From positions 19,766,225 to 19,808,724 of the forward strand of contig NC_135557.1 in assembly GCF_964340395.1 (NCBI RefSeq): 42,500 bases of DNA. The letters are read 5' to 3'. The notes under the pieces were generated by a model that ran no database searches, had not been told where the DNA came from, and saw only the letters and a list, made by a program, of their open reading frames with translations. The position numbers and the translations under genes are program-made. Shown here piece after piece: positions 22,543-34,585 of the stretch (positions are counted from its first letter, which is position 1; each line of letters opens with the position of its first letter). The DNA comes from Glandiceps talaboti (taxonomy: Eukaryota; Hemichordata; Enteropneusta; Spengelidae).

Positions 22543-23360
22543 TTAACCATGATTAATTATTTCTGGACAAATGTATGATAACATCATTTCTACTTGTTGC
22601 TTGATAATATACATTGGCATATGAACTACATTGGGTTCATGATGAGACAAAACCATATCCCATACATCAATAAACCTAACTCCAATACCAGCAAATACTC
22701 GGCGTATCATTCTGTTTTGATCATACAGGATCCAGTCACTACTGTGAACCCGTTGATTGATCTGATCGTTCTCTCGTGGGTTGGATAACCGAATCAGTAC
22801 CATTGACCCTGGACAGCGATTAAGAAATCTAACAATGGCTAATTTCACATGGAAGAGTCTCTCTAGATATGCACTTGTCGTCCAGGTTACGAAATGAAAG
22901 CTGAAGTTTACGATGAATATGACATTTTTCTTGCTACATTCTCCGTAGCGTATTCCTTCAATAAAATCTCTTTCGAAAAGTAAGTCTGTGGCAATCTGAT
23001 CAAAGGGGCCAAGTCTTAAAGCAACAAACTGATAATCGATAACCAAATAACGAGATACATGGAAGTCACGAAGAAAACTGATCCTAACTTGTCGCATTGT
23101 TGAACCCCCTGATATGTATATCTTTTTATTTGACAGACAAGTTTTGACGTCTTCATCACTCCATTGTTGACTACGACACATCATTGGAACAAAGGTCAGA
23201 TTATCAGCCCAGTATCCATCTGATAGTGGTACAGGTATATCAGGTCCACACGGTAGTCGTTTCGGTTGAATCATTGGACCTGCAAAAATACAGAGACACA
23301 AACATATGTATCGAATACACTTGATTTCAGAAGTACACACACACACACACGCACACACGC

Positions 23361-23392
<32 letters not shown>

Positions 23393-25005
23393 TGATGATG
23401 ATGATAAAATGTTATGTATGTTTGTGTGAACGTAATTAACAGCATTATAATATAACTTTGAATAAAGATGATTAGAAATAAAAAATACTCGTTTGATTGG
23501 TCTTAGTTCAAGAAAAACTTTCTAAGATCCAATAAAAGAATGATCTTGAATCCCTATACATTTAAAAAAAAAAACAAATAGAATTCCAAGTGATATCAAA
23601 ATTAAACCATTTACGACTTCAATGACAATAATCGTGTGACCTCTAAATCATAACATTATTAATTACATTTGACAAACATTGTGATGGTATTAAGAACTTT
23701 CATGAAATTTATCCCCAAGGCGATATTTACCTAAACACTTTAATCTCATACTTGTTAATTCAAAAGGTCTCGTTGGTCAATGATGCAGATTGCAATAGGG
23801 ACTGTTGTTACAGTAATCGGTAATACACATACTCTTAACCTTAAGCTATCGTGACGGCCACAAATTCATTGCAGAATAGTTGTTATTTTGTTTTGTTACC
23901 CCAGAAAGATAACTACGGAAACGAAACAAAAGTAAATTTGTTTTGGTAATGAGTCACAAAACAATGTATCTTTAGTGTGTATAAAGATGACCCACCTCCA
24001 ATTCATCCAGCCCACCCGACTTGCAATTACTGAAAATTGCCAAATGTCTAACTATAAACTACACTTGTTAAAACATGTACAGCAACGGTACAGACTCACT
24101 TATATAATTGTTCAATAATGTACAGCACCTGTTCAAACATACGTATACGTCAGATTAATAAACCGTATTGAATAATATACGTCAACGTTTGAAAACTGAG
24201 TATATCTTCGACTAAACCACTTTAACATATGTTTGGCTCGAGAAATAGCCACTTGAAAACAACCTGCAATAGCTGTGATATATTGTCTCCATTACCAGGC
24301 AATAAGTGTCATATACTGTCTACATTACCAGGCAAGTGTGACATGTTACTACCAAAAACCAGAATTTCAATTTGGCGGCATCGTGGTTTTTTTTTCTGTC
24401 TGGCACAACGTTTTGAGTTACGAATTACACAAAGACAGTATGATACTGATAGTGCGCACATATATAAAATGATACACTGCAAACAAAATCAACACCTATA
24501 TCGGATGAGACTTAGGAACACAAGACAGGTCTTTTTTACTGTTTATTTGTATTCACACAGATAACATGTAGGATCCCTTACGTACAGATAACCTATCAGT
24601 ATATGTTTTTGTCATTCGTGACAAGGAACTTGGTGTAAGACATAAAAACGCATTGGCGCCAAAAATAAAACTCTATACTCTCTTAGTGGTGGTATTATGT
24701 TCTATTAGAATCTACCCGTACATAAATGTGTTCAAACATTGCAACAACACTTACCACTAATTGTTGCTTTCATTTTAGCTTGCTCCAATAGACCATTGTA
24801 TGTCCCACTAGAATAAAAGAAAATGGCAGTATCATGACAAATATTGCAAGGAGAAACATACTGTGGAAGTACAAAATATAACAATGAGACATCTCCTTCT
24901 AGGATTGAAAAGTGGCGTATTATGAACTAAGACAAAATAGCAAATTGTGTAATTTGCAATAGATGGTGTTGTTTTTGCTCCTTCAGGTGATTCAGATTGT
25001 CTATC

Positions 25006-25037
<32 letters not shown>

Positions 25038-26372
25038 CGTCCGTCCGTATGTATGTATGTATGTATGTAGGCGTCCTTACATCAGACGTGGCGATCAATC
25101 AGGTTTAATTTCAAATAAAACACATTGAGAACTATAGGAATAAGCAAATGTTAAGAGACCAGAATCACGGGATTTCGGGGCATACGTTTATGATGGCAAA
25201 ACGTGGTCCTTACCTTTCAAATAGCTTAGTCGAATTTTGTAACCTCAGTGTTGTTACCTTTTCTATATTTCTGATTGCATGATACAAACTGATGAAGTTT
25301 TCACAAGCGAGGTACTCAGGTCGTTTACAAGTAAACACTGTTTTTCCTAATGCTGCCGGATTGGTATATTCACATACATCTTCCCAGGTACCTTCGCTTA
25401 ATATTGAACAGTTCCTTATTTCAGAGATGTTACCATTGCTGAATTCTGCCTGCCAAACACCTTGTGGTTCAGCGTATAAAATATCATGGTTCAGGAACAA
25501 GATGGCCTCTCGTGTAAAGGCCAAGCTGATATTAAAGTCTGCAGTGCCTTGCCAGGCAGCGTAGAAGTACACACTGTATGTACCATTACCATAATCAACA
25601 ACTCGTCCAGCAGTGCTCTTTTTCAGTTTTGTATTATACATGACAGGCTCAAAAAAGTCCCCTCCTCGTTGTCGTTGGCGGCCATTATCATCAAAAGCTT
25701 CGATGACAACATGTATATAGTCTCCTGTTTTGAATTTAGACTTCCCTTCAAAGAAGTATGCCCTGAGAGAGAATAATGGGATAACATATTATGATATAAA
25801 TTTACAACACAGGGGTTACAGAACGTTTGTAGATTAAAAGTAAGTGTCCTTCCTAAAAGTACTAACACTCAACAAAGATAAGTTTACCAATTTAATGATT
25901 AATTGCATTTTATTTACCTGAATGTTTAAAAGTGTGACCACATCTGTTAATTTTGGTATATGAAGGAGAAATGGGTATTCATTCTGGATTTGTGTGTAAT
26001 TATTAAAATAAAACTGTAATATTTATATATAATCTCCCGGTATTCTGAATGAGTCTTACGTCATCGAGGACGAATGATTCCCCTCATGTCGGCCGTATCC
26101 CTCCTCGCCTATCGGCTCGGAGGGATACAGACATAGGGGAAGCATGAGTCCGAGATGATGTAGCACTAATGAGAAATACCAGGAGATTATTTATTTATTA
26201 TATACATAGACCCACTATTTTTTTTCTATTATGACAACAATTTTAAACTAAAATATTCCGAAACTTACGCTGAACGCGCATCAATTTTACGAAGTGATGG
26301 GGCTACAGCGCTCAGCTGTTCATTCAGTTTTCAGAATGTAGACGCCATTGCGACAGCTGTCGTCGCTGCTAT

Positions 26373-26404
<32 letters not shown>

Positions 26405-26926
26405 ACGTATATGTTGAGATCAGTAAAATTACACCACAGACTCTCAGGTAGAGAACATTTTGCCAACGACGGGACGTTTGTCAAGAGTAGTGATTAATTC
26501 TTTGATAAAATATAGACACTTTCATCGGAAAAAATGAGACATATCGAGAGACTGACTAACGAACAGATGCCTACTAGTACTACACCGGTTATGCATAGAA
26601 TTTGGCTCAGAGTCATACGCTAAAAACATCAACACTAGTACTGGCAAGTTAAAATGTCGAAAACATTGTGAAATTTTCAAAAACACATTGTCAAAAGACG
26701 TTCAAAAATTCTATCAATTGTTGACTTTATCGGAAAACGATTTCACTGCGTTGCGCAACTATCACAATTGGAAGTTTTTACGATGTTGATGTTAGCATGT
26801 CTACGTACGTTAGTGGCTGTACGAAAGGTGATGTGTCCAAAAGAGGTGTATTTGTTCACTGTTTACACTGATGATGATGATGGTCGATGTTCGGCAAACC
26901 ATGACTAGCAAGGAAACCATATTTTC

Positions 26927-26976
<50 letters not shown>

Positions 26977-29900
26977 TCTAACTGTACAGGTTGACGATGT
27001 TTACAAATAATTCAAAGTAGTTCCGACCATATTACTATAGTGTGACGTCAAAGTATAGTAATATGAAATGTATCGATTTCATATTACTATACTTTGACGT
27101 CACACCCTGGGAATATGAGGGTCTATGTATATAATAATTCATTTTATTTCATAAAACCATGTTGAGTAACTAATGGTCTTTATGCGATATTCAAAGTATC
27201 GTACGTAAAATCTGTCATTCTAAATTCAATTTTGTTACTCAAGACTCCCAGTCCTGTAGTAGCGGGCGCTCTGCTGTTATACACGCCATGTTTGAATCAA
27301 ATCTATATTCATATGATTATCAACAGCTGTCTCACTAACGAGTCAGTGACGAAATCATGTTACAGTGATCAAGAGTTAGAATGTTCAAATATCCAGTAAA
27401 CACTTTAACTATGCTAACTACTAAAGACTAGATATTTCATTACTTCACATGAGCTTATTCTATTGTCCTCATCTGTTCATCCCGATCCGTTTTATAGTTC
27501 TCACTATTTTTTACAACCATGGCATACTGATAAGAGTAATGCAAATCCATGGGGGAAATGGCTAATCGTCGTAAAATAGAGTTATGTGTGTGGTGCTGTG
27601 CAAACTTAGGGCTATTTGTGCATCATATTATAGGCATCATTCATCCTTAATTGATACTATTCTGACCTGAACATTGTGTATCAAATAAGCTCCGTATGAT
27701 GTTGCCACATGTGTGTTTGAACAATTCATTATAGCCATCACAAATATGTCTTTCTACTTTATTTGACAGACACGTCAAATCCGTATTTACAATCATCGTG
27801 TGATACGCAATTTTGTTTTCATGTATGTCATACAAATGTGAAGAATGGCTGTGACATGTAGACGGAAAAGAAAGTTCGGATTGCTAATCAAGTGGATCAC
27901 TACAGCCCAGCAGAGTAATTGAAAATAGAAAACACAGATGAAAAGGATAAAACTGAACAATAAAAGATTAAATGGTTTAAAATGCAACATACAAAGTTTG
28001 GTAGCCAAGGTTCTATTAGCTAAACCATACCGAGAGCAACTAAACTTAGTTGGATGTGCCGTTCACCTGCACTTCGGGGGCGTCCATACCCAGCAGGTAC
28101 ATACGTTCAGACACCATGTCCAAGCCAAGTATACCCTACTCTCCTCAACTATGTCCGCAGACATGCAAACAAATCAGTATGTGGGCATAAGGTAAAAGTG
28201 AATGCACATGAGCCTTAAACTCTTATCAACAGCATCTAACATTTCCCCAACAGCAGTATAGGGTAGGCCCTCCAATCATTAATAGCAGTATGGATAAAAC
28301 CTTTTCGTAGTAACTGGGTTCTGGCTCTGGTTTTGACACAATGAGAACACATTGGTACACTAGCATGACGATCGTGATGCAGGGGCAGACACATACCTTG
28401 AAGGTCTTTTGCACAAAGCATTGTGTCCATTTTGTAGAGAACTAGGGCTGTGGTAACCTGCTGTCTATGTATGAAGTTTGTAATGAATAGCTATACACTT
28501 GCAGTAGTGTCATTAAGAGCATTCTTTTAAATGTTATTCAATAGGCCAATGGTGGTTGGAGAGGCGTTTCTCCAGTTCAGTGATGTATATGCAATGACAC
28601 TACGTACTTGTGCATGGTAAACAGTGGATCTGCCTTCGACATCCAACTTTCCTGAATGCAAGATGCAACTTGGCAAGATGTTTTGTGCATATTAACTTGC
28701 TGTCAATAGTCGCACCAAGGTTCTTAAGCTCTTACAGCAAGTTTTGAAACTACACATTATAGGTCAGGATTTGATGGGTATATTTTCCTAGAAATAAAAA
28801 TGACCTTATATCCCGTGGGTTTCTTTTCCTTGAAATAGTAATAACCTTACATTTGGTGGGTATTTTTTCCTTGAAATAACAATAACCTTATATTTTGTGG
28901 GTATCTTTTCCTTGAAATAACAATAGCCTTATATTTGATGGGTATCTTTTCCTTGAAGTAACAATAACCTTATATTTGATGGGTACCGCTTCCTTGAAAT
29001 AACAATAACCTTACTTTTCGTGGGTATCTTTTCCTTGAAATACCAATAACCTTATGTTTGATGGGTATCTCTTCCTTGAAATAACAATAACCTTATATTT
29101 GATGGGTATCTTTTCCTTGAAGTAACAATAACCTTATCTTTTATTAGTATATCTTCCTTAAAATAACAATAACTTTATATTTGGTTGGTTCATAAGTAAC
29201 CTTCTATCTATCGGTCCAGACCTCTTAAGAGATCTGTTTAGGCTGGCAGCCACAGCATCACTTTGACCTGTAGAGTTTACACGTGCATAAAGAGTGGAGT
29301 CATCACCTGCACACAGTTAGAGATCTTTTTCACGGACGTCTATCAGATCAAGGGGTGTAACTGGAAAGCTCTGTATCAATTCCTCAATCCAAAAGGGTTC
29401 AATACTTGACCCACTTCTCTTCTCTGCCTTCACTGATGATCTGATAGATAACACAAGTTCGATAACAGATAATTCCCCAATCCTTTGCCTCTTAGCATGC
29501 TCAGTCTGGTTTGCAAGTTCCATATTGCAGTAATTCATGCCGCAGTTTTATATACATTGGAGTTGGCTATAATTGTCACACCCATTGTCATATTCTCTAT
29601 GTTGCGAATTGCTTACAATATACAATTCTATTTATTCCGGAAAATTATTTTACTAATCTGTAAAAGGTACATCTCTATTTCGCCTATCCATGTTTCTACC
29701 CAATTCGCTTAGCCACATAACTTGATATCGTACATACCTTGTTGTCTTAATGGAAGTCATTCCCATTTTACCAGTACTAACAGCCAAGGGATTATCTGGG
29801 TTTTGGTTACTAATAGTGATATTCCCAAATTGTTGATTAGTCATTCCTGTAATAATGTTAAGAGGGCGATGTGATTCAATTGTTGATGCGGATATCATAC

Positions 29901-32900
29901 TATGTTCATGAGCCCACTCCAATTCGTGAACTATTCCAAGCCATCCGAGAGAAAATCCAGAGTAGGCGCTATAAAATGACATATCATCTTTGATGTTTTC
30001 ACTGGAAATCTTTTGTTGTCTACTGATGCCAGAGTCAACATTACGTTCTCCCGCCTTTAGTGATGAATCTCTGGCATTTGGAAGACTAGGACAACGACAG
30101 CTGGTTTCCATAGTATCACGTTCTTGTTTGTACACAGTCTGAAATAAAATAACATGGACATTAAGTATTAACGACACTGATAATAATTTGCCATAAGTAT
30201 TCACACATACAATATTTTACCAAAGAACTCCTTTCTAAACTACACTATACTACACTACACTACATTATACTACTCTAGACTATACTACACTATACCACAC
30301 TACGCTACGCTACACTACACTACACTACATTATACTACTCTAGACTATACTACACTACACTACACTACATTATACTACTCTAGACTATACTACACTATAC
30401 TACACTACGCTACGCTACACTACACCACACTATACTACTCTAGACTATGCTACACTATACTACACTACACTACACTACATTATACTACTCTAGACTATAC
30501 TACACTATACTACACTACGCTACGCTACACTACACTACATTATACTACTCTAGACTATACTACACTACACTACACTGCACTACTCTAGACTATACTACAC
30601 TACACTACACTACACTATACTATACTGCACTACACTACTCTTGACTATACTACACTGCACTACACTACTCTTGACTATACTACACTGCACTACATTGCAC
30701 TGCACTACACTACACTACACTACATTACATTACATTGCACTACTCTTGGCTATACTACACTGCACTGCACTGCACTACACTACACACCACTACACTACAC
30801 TACATTACACTGCACTACACTACTCTTGACTATACTACACTGCACTGCACAACACTGCACTACACTACACTACATTACACTGCACTACACTACTCTTGAC
30901 TATAGTGCACTGCACTACACAACACTACATTACACTGCACTACACTACTCTTGACTATACTACACTGCACTACACTACACTACACTACTCTTAACTATAC
31001 TGCACTGCACTGCACAACACTGCACTACACTACATTGCACTGCACTACACTACTCTTAACTATACTACACTACACTACACTACACTACAACTACACTACT
31101 TCACTGTTGTAGAATATATAGCAATGACTTCAAATGTGGAAAGAAAAGAAAAGGGGTCTAAGTACTTCCTAAAAAGCTAGAAATCGTCAAAAATGGATAA
31201 AATTACCAACATATAAAAATTCAGAAAATACATCATACATTCTGAAATGCTTTATCAATTTTTCAAAATGTTTACAGTTTGTTCTTTTTTTCAATCCGAT
31301 TTGTTATCTCACGTTAAGAGAGGAATTACATTTTTTTAAAAATATGTTTTGTTCATTTTGAGAATTGCACGAATCTACTAGAAGTAATCGTACATTCTTA
31401 TCTACACTTTCTGTGAATGGTTGTAGATTAATGTCTCCAACAAATGGAAAAATAATATGATCACCAAATATTATTATTATTCATCCCATATAAACCTAAA
31501 TCCTCTTATTTCACTTAAAAAAGTATTATTTAGGCACGTGCAGATGGCGCAGGCAGCTATTTACTCTGGTCCTTAATAATGGGGTCAATATACCTCGTCT
31601 TGTTTTAACAAACTGATGTCTGTATGTTTTTAAAACTACCGGCACCCTCAACATATGTAACATGGTGACATCTTTTCTATTTTTACATTAGAATTCATCG
31701 CTATAATTCTATAAATACTCCAATTTGTGTTTGTATTCTATGGTTAGAATGGAACTTGTGGACCTCCTTAATACTTGTTGTGTAAATGAATTAACCATGT
31801 GTGTGTCAAAAATAATCAAGAATTTCTATTTATAATGGAAGGTTATTGAGAATGTTACAACCATTCTAGGGTTTTTAATTTGTACAGATTATGTTACCTT
31901 TGATTTTCTTTAACTGATTCAAGATACATTTATATCACTGGAGTTTTAAGAAAGATAATTTTGTGTCCCAAGTTTGCCAGTATAATATAAACTGGTAAAA
32001 GATGATGAGTTTTGGTTGATTATGTTGATTGAATCTATATCAAGACACATTCGTGATGTAGAACGTGCAGATGCTGTTGCATGGGGGCGACTAACGACAT
32101 CCAAGTGAAATTATGGAAAGCAACAGCTGTCTTACATCGGCTGTTACGCACAATCGTTAGTATGTGATGTTGCATAACATAATACTGTTTGATAGTCACC
32201 TAGTATCGTTTGGGCATAATATCCTACTATCAGCCCACCTATTAAGACAGCTGTGGCTTTCCATGTCAAATACTCATCTATCCAGAGATGATATGATTCG
32301 TCGTTTTTAGACGTACGTCATCTCATTAGTATTCAGTTTGTATCCTAAATCACACAGACATGTTTGTAGTGTTATTAGACTTCGTCAAGCAAAGTAGAGA
32401 AGATGATAGTGTGAGTTCGCATAGATATGGAGGTTTTCAAATTGAAAACCTTTGTGGCAACAGCTGTACAAATGAACACCCTGGCTGGTAAACGATTTCG
32501 TGCAAATGACATAAAGACATAACCCTCAGATTTATGACAAATATTATTTATGAAAATAAATGGAAAAAAAATATTCTAAATTTGAGCGTAATTGGAACCA
32601 CACAGTTTTTGTTAAGCCTTATGAGGTTTAGACAACACAACTTTTACACTGAACGGAGAAAATGAGCCAACAATGATTTGTCTATGGGCGAACACTATTT
32701 GAAAGAGAAACATTTTACGGTGTATGCAGCAATCAATGGTTATAATTAGTCTACGAGAAAAAGATGTGTACGTGGATTGTTTGGTAGAAGATATATAACG
32801 TCCTCAGACATGATACTGGCTACCGTTCGGTCAATATGTATCCTTGGACGGTATCCATTACTTATAAGTGAGATGTAATTATCTCCTGGGTAATTTGCAT

Positions 32901-33688
32901 CGATGTGTTATTGATTTATTGTGTCACGTACTGCCCGATAATGGAATATTAACAAAGACGTTGTCTGTTTCGCTTCTCTTTGATCTCTCTTTGTAAGAAT
33001 AAAATGTGCCCGTAACAGTTCCATAAAATGAAACACTGTTCATGTTTTTATTTTCCAATCGAGTTGCGAAAAACAACAAATCTTCAAAATAGATATTAAT
33101 ATCCAAAAACCAACTTCAAAATTACATTCATTTCTAAATGTTGATGGCTTACAAACGTATTTATGGTTTGTAAAACGCCAATACGTCTCTACATATATCA
33201 TAATTTCACTTGAAAGTCTTTTAGTAACGCACCAACGTTGTGCTTAATTACCATTTGGTTCTTGCCGAACAACTGTTTACCAGTAACAGTTTTTTAAAAA
33301 TATTCTTTGATAGTGCAAACATGACACAATTAATCAGTCTAGAAAATATTTTTTTCTGGTAAACGAATACTTTAACTGGTCTATTTGTTGTGACTGTCAG
33401 TAAATCAGTATCTAGTACGTCACTACAAGTTGCTATATTTAGAATAGAAACTTTTTCACAGATTGCTTTGTTCTCTCCTGTCCACATAGTTCAAGAATAT
33501 TTCAAATGAGCACGATTGATAAACTAATGAAATTAAGAGAATCAATGGTTGTAAATGAGTGTGCTGTTCCTATATCAGTCATAATATTGTAGACTTACCT
33601 TAACTCGCAGCAACACGATGAACACCACCACAACAACCTGTACGAAAAGTAGGAATCTGAAAGACCGCAGGTTTGATAGGGAGAGCAT
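22543..33688 (-). CDS. NXPE-family protein (neurexophilin and PC-esterase domain), five exons
   Basis: Exons complement(join(22543..23279, 24755..24807, 25214..25762, 29738..30138, 33599..33688)) give 609 residues, close to the family's usual 550-600; all introns are GT..AG and the phases match at every join. Exon 1 encodes a type II signal anchor (about 11-27, FLLFVQVVVVVFIVLL), predicting a Golgi or ER luminal enzyme-like protein. Residues about 150-270 form the neurexophilin-like region (MTSIKTTRAY, then GGDFF, AGRVVDYGNGTYSVYFYAAW). Residues about 365-609 form the PC-esterase/SGNH region: GYW, C399/C412, nucleophile block ISGGSTMRQ (Ser424), RFIDVWDM, and a terminal NVVH...MLLSYIC-like end. 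Two oddities: GGS stands where the family usually has GDS, and NVVH (581-584) where an Asp-x-x-His is typical, so catalysis may be altered or lost. Several NxS/T sites are present. ATG33688 has A at -3; an in-frame ATG at 33700 would add four residues. Human NXPE1 has been linked to sialic-acid acetylation; the substrate here is unknown. Confidence 0.92.
23336..23392. repeat. (CA)n facing (TG)n microsatellite
   Basis: About 20 bases of CA with GCA variants, then ACAAACG, then about 28 bases of TG: a near-palindromic CA/TG pair able to form a hairpin. It lies just upstream of the last NXPE exon in intron 4 and keeps the minus frame falsely open beyond the true acceptor at 23280. Confidence 0.93.
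25001..25068. repeat. (CTGT)n(CCGT)n(ATGT)n compound microsatellite
   Basis: Three tetranucleotides follow one another, differing by single substitutions (CTGT, CCGT, GTAT), in NXPE intron 3. This suggests stepwise turnover of one ancestral array. Confidence 0.94.
26029..26190. mobile_element. MITE-like palindromic element, copy A
   Basis: The 162-bp unit begins ATAATCTCC and ends GGAGATTAT, then pairs inward imperfectly (GGTATT/AATACC, ACTC/GAGT, CCCCT/AGGGG) to a strong central stem GTATCCCTCC / GGAGGGATAC near 26096-26135. It has no coding capacity and a diverged copy exists at 16384-16520. It lies in NXPE intron 2. Confidence 0.75.
26196..27136. mobile_element. ~940-bp segment bounded by an 18-bp perfect inverted repeat
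   Basis: TATTATATACATAGACCC at 26196-26213 is the exact reverse complement of GGGTCTATGTATATAATA at 27119-27136. Inside lie a (TAC)n run (26366-26403), an (AAC)n run (26931-26975) and a perfect 30-bp hairpin next to the right end. No ORF is seen. It could be a non-autonomous DNA transposon whose left edge is overlapped by copy A of the MITE-like family. Target-site duplication is not obvious. Confidence 0.5.
27040..27105. repeat. Perfect 30-bp hairpin with a 6-base loop, CRE octamer in each arm
   Basis: Arms 27040-27069 and 27076-27105 are exact reverse complements (GTGTGACGTCAAAGTATAGT then AATATGAAAT), with loop GTATCG. Each arm contains TGACGTCA. Another partial copy of the arm, CCATATTACTATAG, precedes it at about 27027-27040. 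The lack of any mismatch suggests recent origin or conversion. Confidence 0.95.
28200..29335 (-). pseudogene. Decayed non-LTR retrotransposon reverse transcriptase (CR1/jockey-like), in NXPE intron 2
   Basis: Fragments in several frames follow the normal order of a non-LTR RT ORF on the minus strand: AGDDSTLYARVNSTGQSDAV with AASLNRSLKR (catalytic-loop region near 29250-29312; FADD/YADD has become AGDD), KVIVISRKRYP (multiplied, see the 41-bp array), LKNLGATIDSKL (near 28700), VYHAQVRSVIAYTSLNWRNA with SPTTIGLL (near 28535-28622), LYKMDTMLCAKDLQG (near 28395-28440) and TRARTQLLRKGFIHTAINDW (near 28280-28345). Frameshifts and stops lie between them, so it is inactive. It shares orientation with the host gene. 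Confidence 0.8.
28765..29190. repeat. 41-bp minisatellite, about ten copies, inside the RT relic
   Basis: The unit GGGTATCTTTTCCTTGAAAT + AACAATAACCTTATATTTGAT repeats with a spacing of exactly 41 bases (for example TTGAA at 28871, 28912 and 28953). On the minus strand one frame of a unit reads like YKVIVISRKRYPS, the conserved RT segment expected at this place. The array therefore arose by tandem multiplication of retrotransposon coding DNA; 41 is not a multiple of three, so it also destroys the frame. Confidence 0.9.
30235..31092. repeat. ~860-bp CTACA/CACTA satellite-like array with higher-order units
   Basis: Degenerate pentamers (CTACA, with CTGCA, CTATA and CTATG variants). In the first half a longer unit recurs: TACATTATACTACTCTAGAC, TATACTACACTA. 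In the second half it becomes CACTACACTACTCTTGACTA, TACTACACTGCA. Nested periodicity implies array growth by unequal exchange. It lies in NXPE intron 1, about 100 bp from exon 2. Confidence 0.95.
31100..33590. other. Remainder of NXPE intron 1
   Basis: AT-rich and free of recognisable exons. It holds the inverted-arm element at 32113-32264 and small stem-loops such as GAGATGA...TCATCTC near 32286-32327. Confidence 0.6.
32113..32264. mobile_element. 152-bp element with 22-bp inverted arms
   Basis: ATGGAAAGCAACAGCTGTCT + TA (32113-32134) pairs with TAAGACAGCTGTGGCTTTCC + AT (32243-32264) with one mismatch. The interior is non-coding. The size and arms fit a small MITE or a foldback relic. Confidence 0.6.
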
Positions 33689-34289
33689 ATTGATGTACAT
33701 GTAACATACAAAATGACGTCTGTATGTACTCTATGCAGCTATATACCAGCTGTCGAGTCTAGTATATGATCATATAAGAGAGTTTGAGTAAGTATAATCC
33801 CATAAATCTTTATAGTATTAGAACTGGAGTGTTTACATAAATGATGTATAAAGGGTTCAAAATGATGAATTAGCTGATTATACAGTTGATAAAGAACTAG
33901 CTAACAAATCACTGAGAGGCCGTTGCGGATTTCGACAAGAAGGTGCGTGAAATATCATATCGGAATCATATCTATTCCCGTAAAAACATTTTCAAACACT
34001 TTCTAATGTAAAGTTTTTCCACCGATAATCAGTCACCAGGAAAGGAAATTTTGCTACTGTACATGGTCTATTCAAAGTGACACTTTCTGATTTAAATACT
34101 TTATCTGTGGATACCCGGATGTCAATTCATCAGCTATGTTTATGCCTAAGCTTGTGACATGTACAGTCCATTTCATGTTACCGTTCACTGGCTCTGTTTG
34201 ATACATCCATGCAGAAACCAAAGTATCCATCCTATACCTTAAGAGCTTGCTACATTTTTACCCTCGGTAAGGAGAGGTTATGTTTTAGT

Positions 34290-34291
<2 letters not shown>

Positions 34292-34355
<64 letters not shown>

Positions 34356-34368
34356 CGCGCGCACGCGT
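34292..34368. repeat. (TG)n microsatellite ending in GC-TG
   Basis: About 30 TG units followed by GCGTGCGCGCGCACGCGTG, a purine-pyrimidine alternation that could adopt Z-DNA. Confidence 0.95.
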
Positions 34369-34466
34369 GTGTCCATCTTTGTACACGATATCTCAAAAAA
34401 ACCTTACAGCATAGATTCTGATGAAACGGGCAATACAACTTCCATATGGTAATGACAAGAACCGAT

Positions 34467-34585
34467 TAGATGTTGGTAACAGTATGTACATGCAAGGACG
34501 TTGGTGGCAGTATAGATGTAGCGATGTTGGTGGCAGTATGTAATACAACGACGTTGGTGGCAGTATACATATAGCAATGTTGATG
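34467..34585. repeat. ~32-bp tandem repeat (GACGTTGGTGGCAGTAT)
   Basis: Four units of 'GATGTTGGTGGCAGTAT' plus a variable TACATG/ATGTAGC spacer. The open minus frame over it is an artefact of the repeat. Confidence 0.85.

Noticed and set aside
23280-23445. Upstream extension of the last NXPE exon in the open minus frame
   Set aside because: It runs through a CA/TG repeat; the acceptor TTTTTGCAG|GTCC at 23280 joins in phase with the 53-bp exon and keeps the family order.
28765-29190. CRISPR-like array (regular 41-bp spacing)
   Set aside because: There are no unique spacers; whole units repeat and derive from a reverse transcriptase.
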